In this document: positions 7,973 to 17,661 of the stretch, piece by piece
Layout: each line of letters starts with the position of its first letter
Position numbering within the stretch: position 1 is the first letter of the stretch
Assembly (NCBI GenBank): GCA_964410945.1
Contig: CAYPJE010000017.1
Location: 1 to 59,051 of the forward strand
DNA: 59,051 bases
Direction of reading: 5' to 3'
DNA from: CAYPJE01 sp964410945
GTDB lineage: Bacteria; Fidelibacterota; Marinisomatia; Marinisomatales; TCS56
Notes under the pieces: generated by a model
What the model was told of the DNA's origin: nothing
Databases searched by the model: none
The model's input: only the letters and a program-made list of their open reading frames with translations
Program-made: the position numbers and the translations under genes

Positions 7973-9274
7973 ATGACACCACCATCAACCCTGTTTGACA
8001 ACCACCTGCCTCCGCTGGCGGACCGGGTCCGTCCCAAGACGCTGGAGGATTATATCGGCCAGGATCATCTGGTCGGCAACCAGAAAATCATCAAATCACT
8101 GGTTGCTAACAAAAAACTCTACTCTCTGATCCTGTGGGGTCCACCGGGTACCGGCAAGACCACCCTGGCCCGGATCATCGCCCGCAATACCGGTTCGGCC
8201 TTTCATGAATTATCGGCGGTGTCCAGTGGTGTAAAAGACTTGCGTGAGATTATCCAAAAAGGCAAGAGCAACCGGGAAATGGGACGCCCGACGATCCTGT
8301 TTATCGATGAAATCCACCGTTTCAGCAAATCCCAGCAGGATGCACTTTTACATGCCGTAGAAGAAGGTATTGTAATCCTGGTGGGCGCCACCACCGAGAA
8401 TCCCTCCTTTGAGGTGATCGGTCCGCTCCTGTCCCGCTGCCGGGTGCTGAAACTGGATGCTCTTTCAACAGCAGCCCTGGATACAATCCTGACCAATGCT
8501 TTCCGGGAGGATATAATCCTCAGCCAACTGAAAGTATCACTCCCGGATGACGTGCGTGAACGGCTGATTAACGCTTCCGGTGGTGACGCCCGCAAGCTGC
8601 TGAACGGACTGGAAATAGCCCTGGACCTGATTGGTAACGAGGGCAAATTGACGATCAGTGTTCTCAATGAAGCGCTCCAGTCCCGGGCCCAGCTATACGA
8701 TAAAACCGGCGATTACCATTACGATACGATTTCGGCCTTCATCAAAAGTGTCCGCGGCAGCGATCCCGACGCGGCTATCTACTGGCTGGCGGTGATGCTG
8801 GAAGGCGGCGAACAACCGGAATTTGTAGCCCGGCGACTGATCATACTGGCCTCGGAGGACATCGGCAACGCCGACCCCCGGGGATTGACCCTGGCTACCT
8901 CCGGGTTTCAGGCTGTCCATATGATCGGAATGCCCGAAGCTGCCATCATTCTGTCCCAGATAACATCCTACCTGGCCTGCGCCCCTAAATCCAACGCCTC
9001 ATACCTGGCTGTCAAGGCCGCCCAGGCGGAGGTACAAAAAGGCGGAACTCCTTCTGTCCCGCTGCATTTACGGAATGCCCCCACTGATTTATTGAAAGAA
9101 TACGGTCATGGCCGGGATTATCGGTATCCCCATGACCAGGAGGACCATTTCGTGAAGGAAAGCTATTTACCATCGGATGTGAAAGCTGATTTTTATAAAC
9201 CTACCAGCCAGGGTTATGATGACTTCATTCGCCAGCGTCTGAACAAACTATGGCCGGAGCGCTATGGCGAATAA
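7973..9274 (+). CDS. rarA: Replication-associated recombination protein RarA (AAA+ ATPase)
   Basis: RarA (MgsA) is a clamp-loader-like AAA+ ATPase acting at stalled replication forks. Evidence: the N-terminal PLADRVRPKTLEDYIGQDHLVG signature, Walker A GPPGTGKTT (about residues 56-64), Walker B LFIDEIHRF (about 110-118), sensor GATTENPSF, and the C-terminal oligomerisation region (DPDAAIYWLAVMLEGGE, RRLIILASEDIGNADP, LAVKAAQAEVQKGG, VPLHLRNAPT). Length is normal. I used ATG 7973 because the following residues match family N termini; an in-frame GTG two codons earlier (7967) is an alternative. The last 11 bases overlap the start of the lptD-like gene, suggesting translational coupling. Confidence 0.95.
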   Translation: MTPPSTLFDNHLPPLADRVRPKTLEDYIGQDHLVGNQKIIKSLVANKKLYSLILWGPPGTGKTTLARIIARNTGSAFHELSAVSSGVKDLREIIQKGKSNREMGRPTILFIDEIHRFSKSQQDALLHAVEEGIVILVGATTENPSFEVIGPLLSRCRVLKLDALSTAALDTILTNAFREDIILSQLKVSLPDDVRERLINASGGDARKLLNGLEIALDLIGNEGKLTISVLNEALQSRAQLYDKTGDYHYDTISAFIKSVRGSDPDAAIYWLAVMLEGGEQPEFVARRLIILASEDIGNADPRGLTLATSGFQAVHMIGMPEAAIILSQITSYLACAPKSNASYLAVKAAQAEVQKGGTPSVPLHLRNAPTDLLKEYGHGRDYRYPHDQEDHFVKESYLPSDVKADFYKPTSQGYDDFIRQRLNKLWPERYGE

Positions 9275-12200
9275 ATTCCAATCGTTACTTATAATTCTGC
9301 TGGCAGTGGGCAATCTGGCCGGTGCCGATGATCGCCTGCGCCTCCAGCGGGCCGACGTACTGGAATACATCAATGAGGGCGGACGGCCCTACCAGCTGCT
9401 GCAGGGAGATGTGATCATCACCAAAAAAAATGTGACCATCAACTGCGACCAGGCCCGCTATTTCGAACGCACCGATCAGGGTCATCTGGTAGGTAATATC
9501 ACTATCACCCAGGATGAACTGACCCTCACCTGCGATTCCCTTCACTATGATTCCCCCAATGATCTTTTCCAGGCTTATGGCAATACCCACGCCTGGGATC
9601 CGGACTACGACCTGGTATCCGATACACTGTTCTATTATTCCGAACTGGACAGCGGTTTCGCCCGGGGTAAGGCCCGGCTGATCCAGGAATCCCAGGTGAT
9701 CAATGCCGACCGGCTGGCCTACTGGAAACCACCGGAAGCTGAAGCAGCCTCCTACGTGGCGGAAAACAATGTGGTAATCACCGAAGAAGACCGCATCGCC
9801 ACCTGCGGAAAGGCAATCTATTCCAAAGATGAGGAATTCACCATCCTTCAAATTGATCCGGTTGTCGAAGAGGACGGCCAGACTCTCAGCGGCAGTGAGA
9901 TTGAACTGCGTTATTCCGATGAAATCCTGGAAACCATTTTTATCCCGGAAAAAGCCCATGTAGTCTACCGCAACACCGGCTTTCGGGAGCAGTCCCGTAC
10001 TGTCGATGATTCTACAATTACATACCGTGTACCGGTTGATTTCAACGATGATATGACCGGAAAATCACTGAAAGGTTATTTCGTCGATGGCGAAATGGAT
10101 TCTCTGCGCCTTGAAGGCATGGCTACTACTTTGTATCATATCTTTGAAGACTCGGTCTACCAGGGCAATAATTCCGCCTCCGGTGATACAATAATAATGA
10201 ATTTCGGCACCGAAGACCTGGAGTTTATCCATCTGATCGGCGGTGCCCGGGGAACCTACACTCCCGATACTTCCAATTCGGATATTGAGGATCCGATCAT
10301 CTATTCCTCTGATTTTATCGATTATGATTTGCCGGGCGAGGAGACTGACCTGCGCCGGAATGCCGTAATCAATTACGGTGATGTTAACCTGAAAGCCGGC
10401 TTCGTTAATGTGGCCTGGCAGGACAACTTGTTGAAAGCCCTGCCCAAACTACCGGCTGACAGTACCGCCGCTGAAATCCGGCCCACGATTATCGAACATG
10501 GCAAGGAGCCAATGTACGGCGAATCGATGACCTATAACTTGGAGAACCGCCACGGCCGGATAATGACCGGCCGGACCAAGGCCGATGATGCCTATTACGG
10601 TGGGCGCGAGATTCGAAACGTGGACCGTAAAACCTTTTATATCGATCACAGCCGTTACACCACCTGCGACCTGGATACACCCCATTTTCATTTTGAAGGT
10701 CTCAAGATGAAAATCATCAACGATGATAAAATTGTCACCAAACCGATCGTACTCTATATCGCCGGGATTCCCATCATCGGGCTCCCATTCGGTATTTTCC
10801 CTGACCAGGGCGGCCGGCGCCACTCCGGCTGGATCATGCCCTCCTATGGTGAAAGCAGCAACCGTGGCCAGTATCTCCAGGGATTGGGCTATTACTGGGC
10901 AGCCAGTGACTACTGGGATTCCAAGTTCCTGTTCAGCCTGGCTGATAAACAGGGTATTACTTTCAAAGCCATAAATAAATACCGCAAGCGCTATTCCTTT
11001 AGCGGTAATTTTGATCTGGGGATCAAACAATATCTGGATAAGGCCGGTCCTGATATAGTCAATATTCTCGAACCGGGATCACGGACTGAGTTCGACTTGA
11101 GCTGGAAACATACCCAGGAAATGCGCAAGAACCAGAGTTTCAATGTAAATGCCACCTATCAAAGCACCGCCGATTACAACCAGGATGCCCTTGAGCTGGA
11201 AAAACGGCTCAAACAGCAGGCCCGCTCAAATCTGACCTATCGTAAAAGCTGGCCCAAGGCCAAGAATTCTTTCAGTTTCAACCTGTCATCCAGCCGTGAC
11301 TTGATGGTTAATAAAAAAATCGACTCAACCTCGGTCTATTACCAGGAACCAACCGTAGCCGGTACCGAACTGAATATTACTACCAGTACCCTCCCAAGTA
11401 TCAGTTTCAGTCACGGACTGGATTATTTCTTTAAAAGCGAAGGCCGGGACAAACGCTGGTACCATAATATCAGTTGGAACTACAGCGGCAGTTTCAAGAA
11501 CAGTTACCGGAATTATTATGTATCCGAAGCCGGGGCCGATTCGGGAGATTATGTCTGGAATCCCGATCCGAAAGATTATTCTGATTATGTATTTTCACAT
11601 TCCAGTTCGATCTCCGGCCCCCAGAAATTATTTAAATATATCAATGTTAATCCCAGTCTGGGCCTTTCATCCAAATGGGTCAATAAAACCTATACTATCG
11701 CCGGACTTGATTCGTCCAACAATTCAATCATCAAAGAGGAAGTAACCGGATTATCGGCCCGCACCACCGGCAATTTCAGCCTGAATTTCAACACCAAGTT
11801 TTACGGGATGTTTCCCATCCGCATCGGTGCCCTGGATATGATTCGCCATACTGCCTCCCCGACGGTAGGTTATTCATACAGACATGACTATTCAGAACCT
11901 TTGTTCGGATATGATTTCGGTTATTTTGAAACCATCACCGATACGGCCGGAAATGAATTATCATTAGACCGCTACTCAGGTACTCTGGCTGGAGGAACAC
12001 CCAAAACAGAATCCCAGTCGATTACATTTTCGATGAACAATACCTTCCAGGCTAAAACAATCCGCAATGAAACCGAAAAGAAAATAGATCTGTTTTCCTA
12101 TAATTTTTCCACTTCCTACAATATGGTTGCCGAAGAATACAAGCTTGCCAAACTATCTTCGACCTTGTCATCCGACTTGGGTTCCAAAATGAAACTCAAT

Positions 12201-12827
12201 TTGCGAATGACCCATGATTTCTATGAATATGATGAAGAAATTCAGGGTCGTGTAAACAGGATCAGACGCAACGACTATGGTATTCCGGTTCCCCGCCTGA
12301 CCTCGGCTTCCATGTCCCAGAGCTTCAATTTCTCCGGGAAGCGTCTGATTCCATTCACGGCTGATGAGGACACTTCCACAACTTTACCAATCCCCGAAGA
12401 AGAATTGGATGATTCAGAATTTAGACAAACGGAAGAAAATCCATTTGAACAAAGAAATAAAGACCAACGCCAGGCTGCCGAAGGCGATAAACTGTGGACC
12501 GCAAGTTTTGCTTTTTCCTATTCGCTGACCAATCCACAGATGCTTAATGAATCCCAGAACTTCCGGGTCAATACCAGGCTGACCACCAATATCACCAAAA
12601 AATGGCGGGTGGAATACAGCGCCTATATCGACCTCCTGAAACGTAATATGTACAATCACAGTGTTTCCGTCAAGCGGGATCTCCACTGCTGGGAACTTTC
12701 CCTGCGCTGGACACCTACCGGATTTGCCCGCGGTTTCAACCTGATAATTCAGCCCAAATCGCCCACCCTGAAAGATCTGAAGATCGAGGAAAAAGGCGGC
12801 CGCTATTCCACAGGATTGGGCTTCTAA
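9264..12827 (+). CDS. LptD-like LPS-assembly outer-membrane protein with OstA domain
   Basis: This 1187-residue protein is probably the outer-membrane LPS translocon. After a signal peptide (MANKFQSLLIILLAVGNLAGA), residues about 25-250 form OstA/LptA-like repeated strands (GDVIITKKNVTINCDQARYF, GNITITQDELTLTCDSLHY). The large C-terminal part from about residue 500 carries LptD-type barrel motifs, including GGRRHSGWIMPSYGESSNRGQYLQGLGYYW near residue 515, and the protein ends in GLGF with a terminal Phe. It is longer than proteobacterial LptD (about 780 aa), as is common in Bacteroidota-like lineages. The start overlaps rarA by 11 bases. A basic/acidic Gln-Glu-Arg insert lies near residues 1040-1075. 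Confidence 0.85.
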   Translation: MANKFQSLLIILLAVGNLAGADDRLRLQRADVLEYINEGGRPYQLLQGDVIITKKNVTINCDQARYFERTDQGHLVGNITITQDELTLTCDSLHYDSPNDLFQAYGNTHAWDPDYDLVSDTLFYYSELDSGFARGKARLIQESQVINADRLAYWKPPEAEAASYVAENNVVITEEDRIATCGKAIYSKDEEFTILQIDPVVEEDGQTLSGSEIELRYSDEILETIFIPEKAHVVYRNTGFREQSRTVDDSTITYRVPVDFNDDMTGKSLKGYFVDGEMDSLRLEGMATTLYHIFEDSVYQGNNSASGDTIIMNFGTEDLEFIHLIGGARGTYTPDTSNSDIEDPIIYSSDFIDYDLPGEETDLRRNAVINYGDVNLKAGFVNVAWQDNLLKALPKLPADSTAAEIRPTIIEHGKEPMYGESMTYNLENRHGRIMTGRTKADDAYYGGREIRNVDRKTFYIDHSRYTTCDLDTPHFHFEGLKMKIINDDKIVTKPIVLYIAGIPIIGLPFGIFPDQGGRRHSGWIMPSYGESSNRGQYLQGLGYYWAASDYWDSKFLFSLADKQGITFKAINKYRKRYSFSGNFDLGIKQYLDKAGPDIVNILEPGSRTEFDLSWKHTQEMRKNQSFNVNATYQSTADYNQDALELEKRLKQQARSNLTYRKSWPKAKNSFSFNLSSSRDLMVNKKIDSTSVYYQEPTVAGTELNITTSTLPSISFSHGLDYFFKSEGRDKRWYHNISWNYSGSFKNSYRNYYVSEAGADSGDYVWNPDPKDYSDYVFSHSSSISGPQKLFKYINVNPSLGLSSKWVNKTYTIAGLDSSNNSIIKEEVTGLSARTTGNFSLNFNTKFYGMFPIRIGALDMIRHTASPTVGYSYRHDYSEPLFGYDFGYFETITDTAGNELSLDRYSGTLAGGTPKTESQSITFSMNNTFQAKTIRNETEKKIDLFSYNFSTSYNMVAEEYKLAKLSSTLSSDLGSKMKLNLRMTHDFYEYDEEIQGRVNRIRRNDYGIPVPRLTSASMSQSFNFSGKRLIPFTADEDTSTTLPIPEEELDDSEFRQTEENPFEQRNKDQRQAAEGDKLWTASFAFSYSLTNPQMLNESQNFRVNTRLTTNITKKWRVEYSAYIDLLKRNMYNHSVSVKRDLHCWELSLRWTPTGFARGFNLIIQPKSPTLKDLKIEEKGGRYSTGLGF

Positions 12828-13000
12828 TTATTTCGGAAAAAGTTATTAGTAATAAGAGAAAACCACCATATCATTCCCACAAACTAACCCCATAACTCTT
12901 AACTCATGACTTCTAACCCTTAACACCTCCAACTTCACAAATTCATGGTTTACTCGCATTCCCCTTTTCTGCAAATTCCACTATCATAATTGGAGGAATC

Positions 13001-13330
13001 ATGTACTGTCCCCTCTGTAAAACCGAATATAACCCGGAAATAAAAATCTGTGCCGACTGCAATGTTACCCTGGTAAAAGCGCTGCCGGAAGAAATTACTC
13101 TGGAAGAGATCAAGTGGTCCCTTGCTGGTATATTGCCAGGAAAAATCTATGCCGAAATGACGGCTGAGATCCTTGATCAGGAAGGTATTGCCCATTTCAT
13201 CAAGGCCGATGTTTTAACGGCCACCTTCAATATTTCCGGATTGGGATCGACCGGCGGGCGGGTAAAACTGTTCGTACCGGAAGCCGATCTCGAAACAGCA
13301 AAAAGTTTAATATCTGATCTGATGGATTAA
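13001..13330 (+). CDS. Zinc-ribbon DUF2007 protein
   Basis: This 109-residue protein has an N-terminal zinc ribbon with Cys at 3, 6, 17 and 20 (CPLC and CADC), followed by a DUF2007-type domain: YAEMTAEILDQEGIAHFIKAD, then GRVKLFVPEADLETAKSLI. DUF2007 is annotated as a putative signal-transducing ferredoxin-like fold, with no established function. A good ribosome-binding site (TTGGAGG) precedes the ATG. It ends two bases before hisS, so the two genes are very likely cotranscribed. Confidence 0.8.
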   Translation: MYCPLCKTEYNPEIKICADCNVTLVKALPEEITLEEIKWSLAGILPGKIYAEMTAEILDQEGIAHFIKADVLTATFNISGLGSTGGRVKLFVPEADLETAKSLISDLMD

Positions 13331-13332
13331 TA

Positions 13333-14595
13333 ATGAAAGATTCTGCCCTGCGCTCTGTCAAAGGAACCCACGACATCCTGCCTGACCAGTCCCCGGCCTG
13401 GCAAAAGCTGGAAGGCCATATTCACAATTTCATGCAGCGCTATGGCTACAGTGAAATTCGCACCCCGGTTTTTGAACGAACCGAATTGTTCGCCCGCGGT
13501 GTTGGTGCCGAAACCGATATTGTATCCAAGGAAATGTACACCTTCCAGGATATGAGCGGAACCAATGTCACTCTTAAACCTGAACTGACCGCCCCGGTGA
13601 TTCGCTCCTATCTGCAGAACAACCTGGGCAAACTCAGTCCTATGACCAAATTGTACTATATCGATCATGCTTTCCGGCAGGAGCGACCCCAGAAAGGCCG
13701 TTATCGCCAGTTCCACCAGTATGGTGTGGAAGCACTGGGCTCACCCCATCCGGAACTGGATGCGGAGATTATCGCCATTGCTTATTTCTCGCTGATTGAG
13801 CTGGGCCTGGACAACCTGACGATCAAACTGAACAGTATCGGTTCCGCCGAATGCCGCACAGCCTTTCGGACTGCCCTCCAGGATTACCTGCGTCCGCACC
13901 TTAATGACTTGTCCGAGACCAGCCGGCGCCGCTTCGATCTGAATCCACTCCGAATTCTGGACACCAAAGTCTCCCACGAGATTGAATTGATGCAAACCGC
14001 CCCGGAAATCGTGGATTATCTGTCAGCGGATGATGCCAGTCATTATTCTGAATTGAAGGTTTTGCTGAGTGAAATGAACATTCCCTATCAGGAAGATCCC
14101 AACCTGGTACGCGGCCTGGATTACTACACCCGCACCACCTTCGAAATATTGTCTCCTGCCCTGGGTGCTCAGAACTCAGTCTGCGGCGGCGGCCGTTACG
14201 ACGGACTGATCGAAACCCTGGGTGGCAAGCCCACCCCCGGTATCGGTTTCGCTGCCGGGATTGAGCGGGTACTGCTGGCCCTGGAAACAATGGATAATGA
14301 CGAACCGGAGAAGGGAGTCCACATCTATCTGGCAATCCTCGATGATGATTGCCGGCCGGCAGCTGCCAAACTGTTGCAGGATTTACGCGATAACGGTTTA
14401 TCCGCCGATACAGATTATTTACGCCGCAGCCTGAAAGCCCAGTTGCGCGAGGCCAACCGGTTGAACGCAACAAAAGTCATTTTTGTTGGCAGTGATGATC
14501 TGACCAACGGATTGGTTCAGCTTAAAGACCTTTCAATAGGTGAGCAAACCCCGGTAAAAATATCCGAAGTCATTGGGCAGCTAAAAAATATTTGA
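13333..14595 (+). CDS. hisS: Histidine--tRNA ligase
   Basis: HisRS charges tRNA-His. The 420-residue protein has the class II signatures: RSVKGTHDILPDQSPAW at the N terminus, the motif 2 region KLYYIDHAFRQERPQKGRYRQFHQYGVEALG (about residues 114-144), the histidine-specific LVRGLDYYTRTTFEI (about 257-271), GGGRYDGLIETLGG and GIGFAAGIERVLLAL (motif 3). The C-terminal anticodon-binding domain follows (LQDLRDNGLSADTDYLRRSLKAQLREANRLNA). Length is typical. It directly follows the DUF2007 gene. A 7-bp perfect hairpin overlaps its stop codon. Confidence 0.97.
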   Translation: MKDSALRSVKGTHDILPDQSPAWQKLEGHIHNFMQRYGYSEIRTPVFERTELFARGVGAETDIVSKEMYTFQDMSGTNVTLKPELTAPVIRSYLQNNLGKLSPMTKLYYIDHAFRQERPQKGRYRQFHQYGVEALGSPHPELDAEIIAIAYFSLIELGLDNLTIKLNSIGSAECRTAFRTALQDYLRPHLNDLSETSRRRFDLNPLRILDTKVSHEIELMQTAPEIVDYLSADDASHYSELKVLLSEMNIPYQEDPNLVRGLDYYTRTTFEILSPALGAQNSVCGGGRYDGLIETLGGKPTPGIGFAAGIERVLLALETMDNDEPEKGVHIYLAILDDDCRPAAAKLLQDLRDNGLSADTDYLRRSLKAQLREANRLNATKVIFVGSDDLTNGLVQLKDLSIGEQTPVKISEVIGQLKNI

Positions 14596-14608
14596 TCGTT
14601 CCGATCAA
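14592..14608 (+). other. Hairpin at the hisS stop codon
   Basis: TTGATCG (14592-14598) pairs perfectly with CGATCAA (14602-14608) around a TTC loop, including the hisS TGA. No T-run follows, so it is not a standard terminator. The 3' arm sequence CCGATCAAT recurs directly at 14632-14640. Confidence 0.4.
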
Positions 14609-14691
14609 TCAGCCCGGCCGGTATAATCTGGCCGATCAATTATGAAAATTGTCTTGTCCTAACTGAAGCGACCTGTAAATTCCGCCCCGTT

Positions 14692-17199
14692 ATGAGTGAT
14701 AAACCTATTCTAATTGTTGAGTCCCCGTCCAAGGCGCGGACTATTTCCCGCTATCTGGGAGACGAATACGATGTCCAGGCCTGTGTTGGACATATTAAAG
14801 ATTTACCCAAAAAAGAACTTGGGATTGATATCGAAGACGATTTCAAACCGACCCTTACCGTCCTGCCTGACCGGCGCGATTTCATTAAAAAGCTGAAAGC
14901 TGCCGCCAAAACAGCACCGGAAATCATCCTGGCAACTGACCCGGACCGGGAGGGTGAGGCCATCGCGGCCCATATCGCCTCGGAGCTGCCAAAGCTGAAA
15001 CTGGAACGGGTCCAATTCACCGAGATCACCAAAGCCGGTGTGGCTGCAGGTATGGAGCAGCGCCATCCCATCGATGAGCAACTGGTCCAGGCCCAGCAGA
15101 CCCGCCGGATAATCGACCGGCTGGTGGGTTACAAGATTTCACCAGTCCTCTGGAATACGCTTCAGAAGAATATGCGTTTTGTCAAGACCGCCTTGTCGGC
15201 TGGACGGGTCCAGTCGGCGGCCATTAAAATGGTAGTGGACCGGGAACGGCTGCGGGCTGCCTTCAAATCGGCTACCTTCCACACCCTCAAAGCTGAATTA
15301 ACCACCTCTGATCTGGATAAGATTCCGGCTAAATTGTTCCGGGTTGATGGACAGCGGATGGCCAGCCGCAAAGACTTTGATCCCAATACCGGGAAACTAA
15401 AAAAAGAAAATGTTCTGCTGCTCTCCGGGTCCCAGGCCAAGGAACTGGCCAAAGAGCTGGAACCGGGCCCCTGGGTAATCGGTGATATCGAGGAAAAACC
15501 GTTAACTTCCCGTCCCTCACCACCGTTTATCACCAGTACTTTACAGCAGGAAGCGGCCCGCAAACTGCGCTTTGCCGCCCGGAAAACCATGCGCACCGCC
15601 CAGGCTCTGTACGAAGCCGGTTATATTACCTATATGCGTACCGATTCCACCCACCTGTCTGGCGAGGCTCTGAATGCCGCCCGTAATGAAATCAAGGCCC
15701 GCTATGGTGATGAGTACCTGCCTGAAAAACCAATCCAGTATGCCAGCAAGGTCAAAAATGCCCAGGAAGCCCATGAAGCTATCCGGCCGGCCGGAAGCCA
15801 ATTTGCACCAGTGGATACGGTTGCTTCCAGCCTGGACCGCGATGCGGCCCGGTTGTATGACCTGATCCGTAAACGCACCCTGGCCTCTCAGATGAAACCG
15901 GCCCGGTTGAAACAGACCACCATCTCGATCACCAATCAGAAAACCGAATTTCAGGCGGTCGGCAAAGTTATTTTATTCCCCGGATTTATGCGCGCTTATG
16001 TAGAAGGCCGTGACGATCCCAACGCCAGCCTGGCCGATAAAGAAACTGTATTACCGGATGTAAAAGTCAACGACCGGCTTGGATGTAATGAACTGGAAGT
16101 TGTCGAGCGCAAAACCCAGCCACCGGCCCGTTTCACTGAAGCCAGTCTGGTCAAGGAACTGGAAGCCAAAGGCATCGGCCGACCATCAACCTATGCCAAT
16201 ATTATCGACCGTATCCAGCAGAAGGAATATGTCGAGAGTCGGAAAGGTACACTGATACCGTCCTTCCTGTCAGTGGCGGTAGTACAGCTACTGGAAAACC
16301 ATTTCGAATCACTGGTGGATGCCCGCTTCACGGCCGCCATGGAAGATGAACTGGACCGCATTTCACGTGGGGAGGCCGAAGCACTGCCTTTCATAAAAGG
16401 TTTCTATTTTGGAAATGATGAGGCCACCGGCCTGGAAGAAATGCTGGAAGCAAGAGTTGATATCCGCAAGGCCTGCTCGATTCCGTTAGGTGAAAATGAC
16501 GGGGATGCCGTGGAAGTACGGGTTGGAAATTACGGACCCTACATCCAGATGGGTGAACAGCGCAAACAGGTTCCCCGTACACTGAGCCCTGGTGATATCA
16601 ATCTTGAATCAGCCCTGGAAATTGTAAATCGCGGCGATGAAGAACCAGATACACTGGGCAAGGATCCCGAAACCGGTGAAGATATTCTGATCAAGGAAGG
16701 CCCCTACGGGAAATATGTCCAGCGTGGTGATACCAAGGTGCGCAAGGCCATTCCAAAAGGAATTACGGTCGATGAATTAAACCTGGAATTGGCCCTCCGC
16801 CTCCTGCAGTTGCCCCGCAGTCTGGGCAACCACCCTGACTCAGGGGATGAAGTTTTTGCGGATTACGGCCGTTATGGCCCTTATTTAAAAGCCGGCTCCA
16901 CCAATCAGCGTCTGGTGGCTCCTGATACCCCTCTAAACGTTTCGCTTGACCGAGCAGTGGAAATTCTGGCCAATGCCAAAAAACCCACCGCCGAGTTGAA
17001 ATCACTCGGAAAACACCCGGAAACCGGTGAAGCAATTTTGTTGAAATCAGGACGTTACGGGCCGTTCGTTACCGACGGCAAAGTAAATGCCGCCCTGCCC
17101 AAGGATACCACCCCGGAGACATTAACCTGGGAACAAGCACTGGAGTTAATCAATAAAAAGCGCGTTGCTGGTCCAAAAAAACGCAGGCGTAAAAAATGA
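14692..17199 (+). CDS. topA: DNA topoisomerase I
   Basis: Type IA topoisomerase that relaxes negative supercoils. The Toprim domain is visible at the N terminus (ILIVESPSKARTISRYLG and LATDPDREGEAIAAH, about residues 81-95). The catalytic Tyr is Tyr314 in GYITYMRTDSTHLS. Downstream are FTEASLVKELEAKGIGRPSTYA and YVESRKGTLIPSFLS. The C terminus lacks tetra-Cys zinc fingers and instead has at least three Topo-C repeats with the pattern LGK-PETGE-ILIKEGPYGKYVQ, ending in a basic tail (KKRRRKK). This C-terminal type is usual in FCB and related phyla. The 3' end overlaps the CcmH-like gene by 4 bases (ATGA). Confidence 0.97.
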   Translation: MSDKPILIVESPSKARTISRYLGDEYDVQACVGHIKDLPKKELGIDIEDDFKPTLTVLPDRRDFIKKLKAAAKTAPEIILATDPDREGEAIAAHIASELPKLKLERVQFTEITKAGVAAGMEQRHPIDEQLVQAQQTRRIIDRLVGYKISPVLWNTLQKNMRFVKTALSAGRVQSAAIKMVVDRERLRAAFKSATFHTLKAELTTSDLDKIPAKLFRVDGQRMASRKDFDPNTGKLKKENVLLLSGSQAKELAKELEPGPWVIGDIEEKPLTSRPSPPFITSTLQQEAARKLRFAARKTMRTAQALYEAGYITYMRTDSTHLSGEALNAARNEIKARYGDEYLPEKPIQYASKVKNAQEAHEAIRPAGSQFAPVDTVASSLDRDAARLYDLIRKRTLASQMKPARLKQTTISITNQKTEFQAVGKVILFPGFMRAYVEGRDDPNASLADKETVLPDVKVNDRLGCNELEVVERKTQPPARFTEASLVKELEAKGIGRPSTYANIIDRIQQKEYVESRKGTLIPSFLSVAVVQLLENHFESLVDARFTAAMEDELDRISRGEAEALPFIKGFYFGNDEATGLEEMLEARVDIRKACSIPLGENDGDAVEVRVGNYGPYIQMGEQRKQVPRTLSPGDINLESALEIVNRGDEEPDTLGKDPETGEDILIKEGPYGKYVQRGDTKVRKAIPKGITVDELNLELALRLLQLPRSLGNHPDSGDEVFADYGRYGPYLKAGSTNQRLVAPDTPLNVSLDRAVEILANAKKPTAELKSLGKHPETGEAILLKSGRYGPFVTDGKVNAALPKDTTPETLTWEQALELINKKRVAGPKKRRRKK

Positions 17200-17630
17200 G
17201 AAAAATATTTTTAGTACTGTTGCTCTTTACAGCGTTATTCGCTGCCAGTGAATCGCAGGAAGCTTTGGTCAAAGACCTGGAACAGAGTCTGATCGCTCCC
17301 TGCTGCTGGAGCGGTACGGTTTATGACCATGGCCATGCCGATATGGAAGCCGAAATCCGCCAGATGGTCGATGATGGTAAAAGCCGACAAGCCATCATTG
17401 ATCATTATGTTGCCCGGTATGGTGAACGGATTCTGGCATCACCGGTGGCCTCCGGCTTTAATCTGATGGCCTGGATAACACCGATCCTGATTGCCCTGGT
17501 TGGTATATTTATCTTTATCAATTATCTGAAAACACCAAAAGCAGCTGTTGCAGCCGGTAAACCAAAAGATAATGATTCAAAAATACCATTTGACGAACAA
17601 ATCGAACGGGAATTAAAAGCGCTCGATTAA
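17196..17630 (+). CDS. CcmH-like cytochrome c biogenesis protein (adjacent-Cys variant)
   Basis: The protein has a signal peptide (MRKIFLVLLLFTALFAAS), a CcmH/NrfF-type three-helix domain (DMEAEIRQMVDDGKSRQAIIDHYVARYGERILASP, about residues 49-83) and one transmembrane helix (about 90-110). CcmH normally reduces apocytochrome heme-binding thiols through a CxxC motif. Here the two cysteines are adjacent (C36, C37 in APCCWSG), a variant I recall from several other phyla. No other ccm genes are in the window, so the partner machinery cannot be judged. It overlaps topA by 4 bases and precedes glyS in the same direction. Confidence 0.8.
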   Translation: MRKIFLVLLLFTALFAASESQEALVKDLEQSLIAPCCWSGTVYDHGHADMEAEIRQMVDDGKSRQAIIDHYVARYGERILASPVASGFNLMAWITPILIALVGIFIFINYLKTPKAAVAAGKPKDNDSKIPFDEQIERELKALD

Positions 17631-17661
17631 AGACTGTAATTACCTAATCCTTAGTTGAACA

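Noticed and set aside
14592..14640. Terminator after hisS
   Set aside because: The hairpin is perfect but short and lacks a T-tract; a role in termination is not supported.
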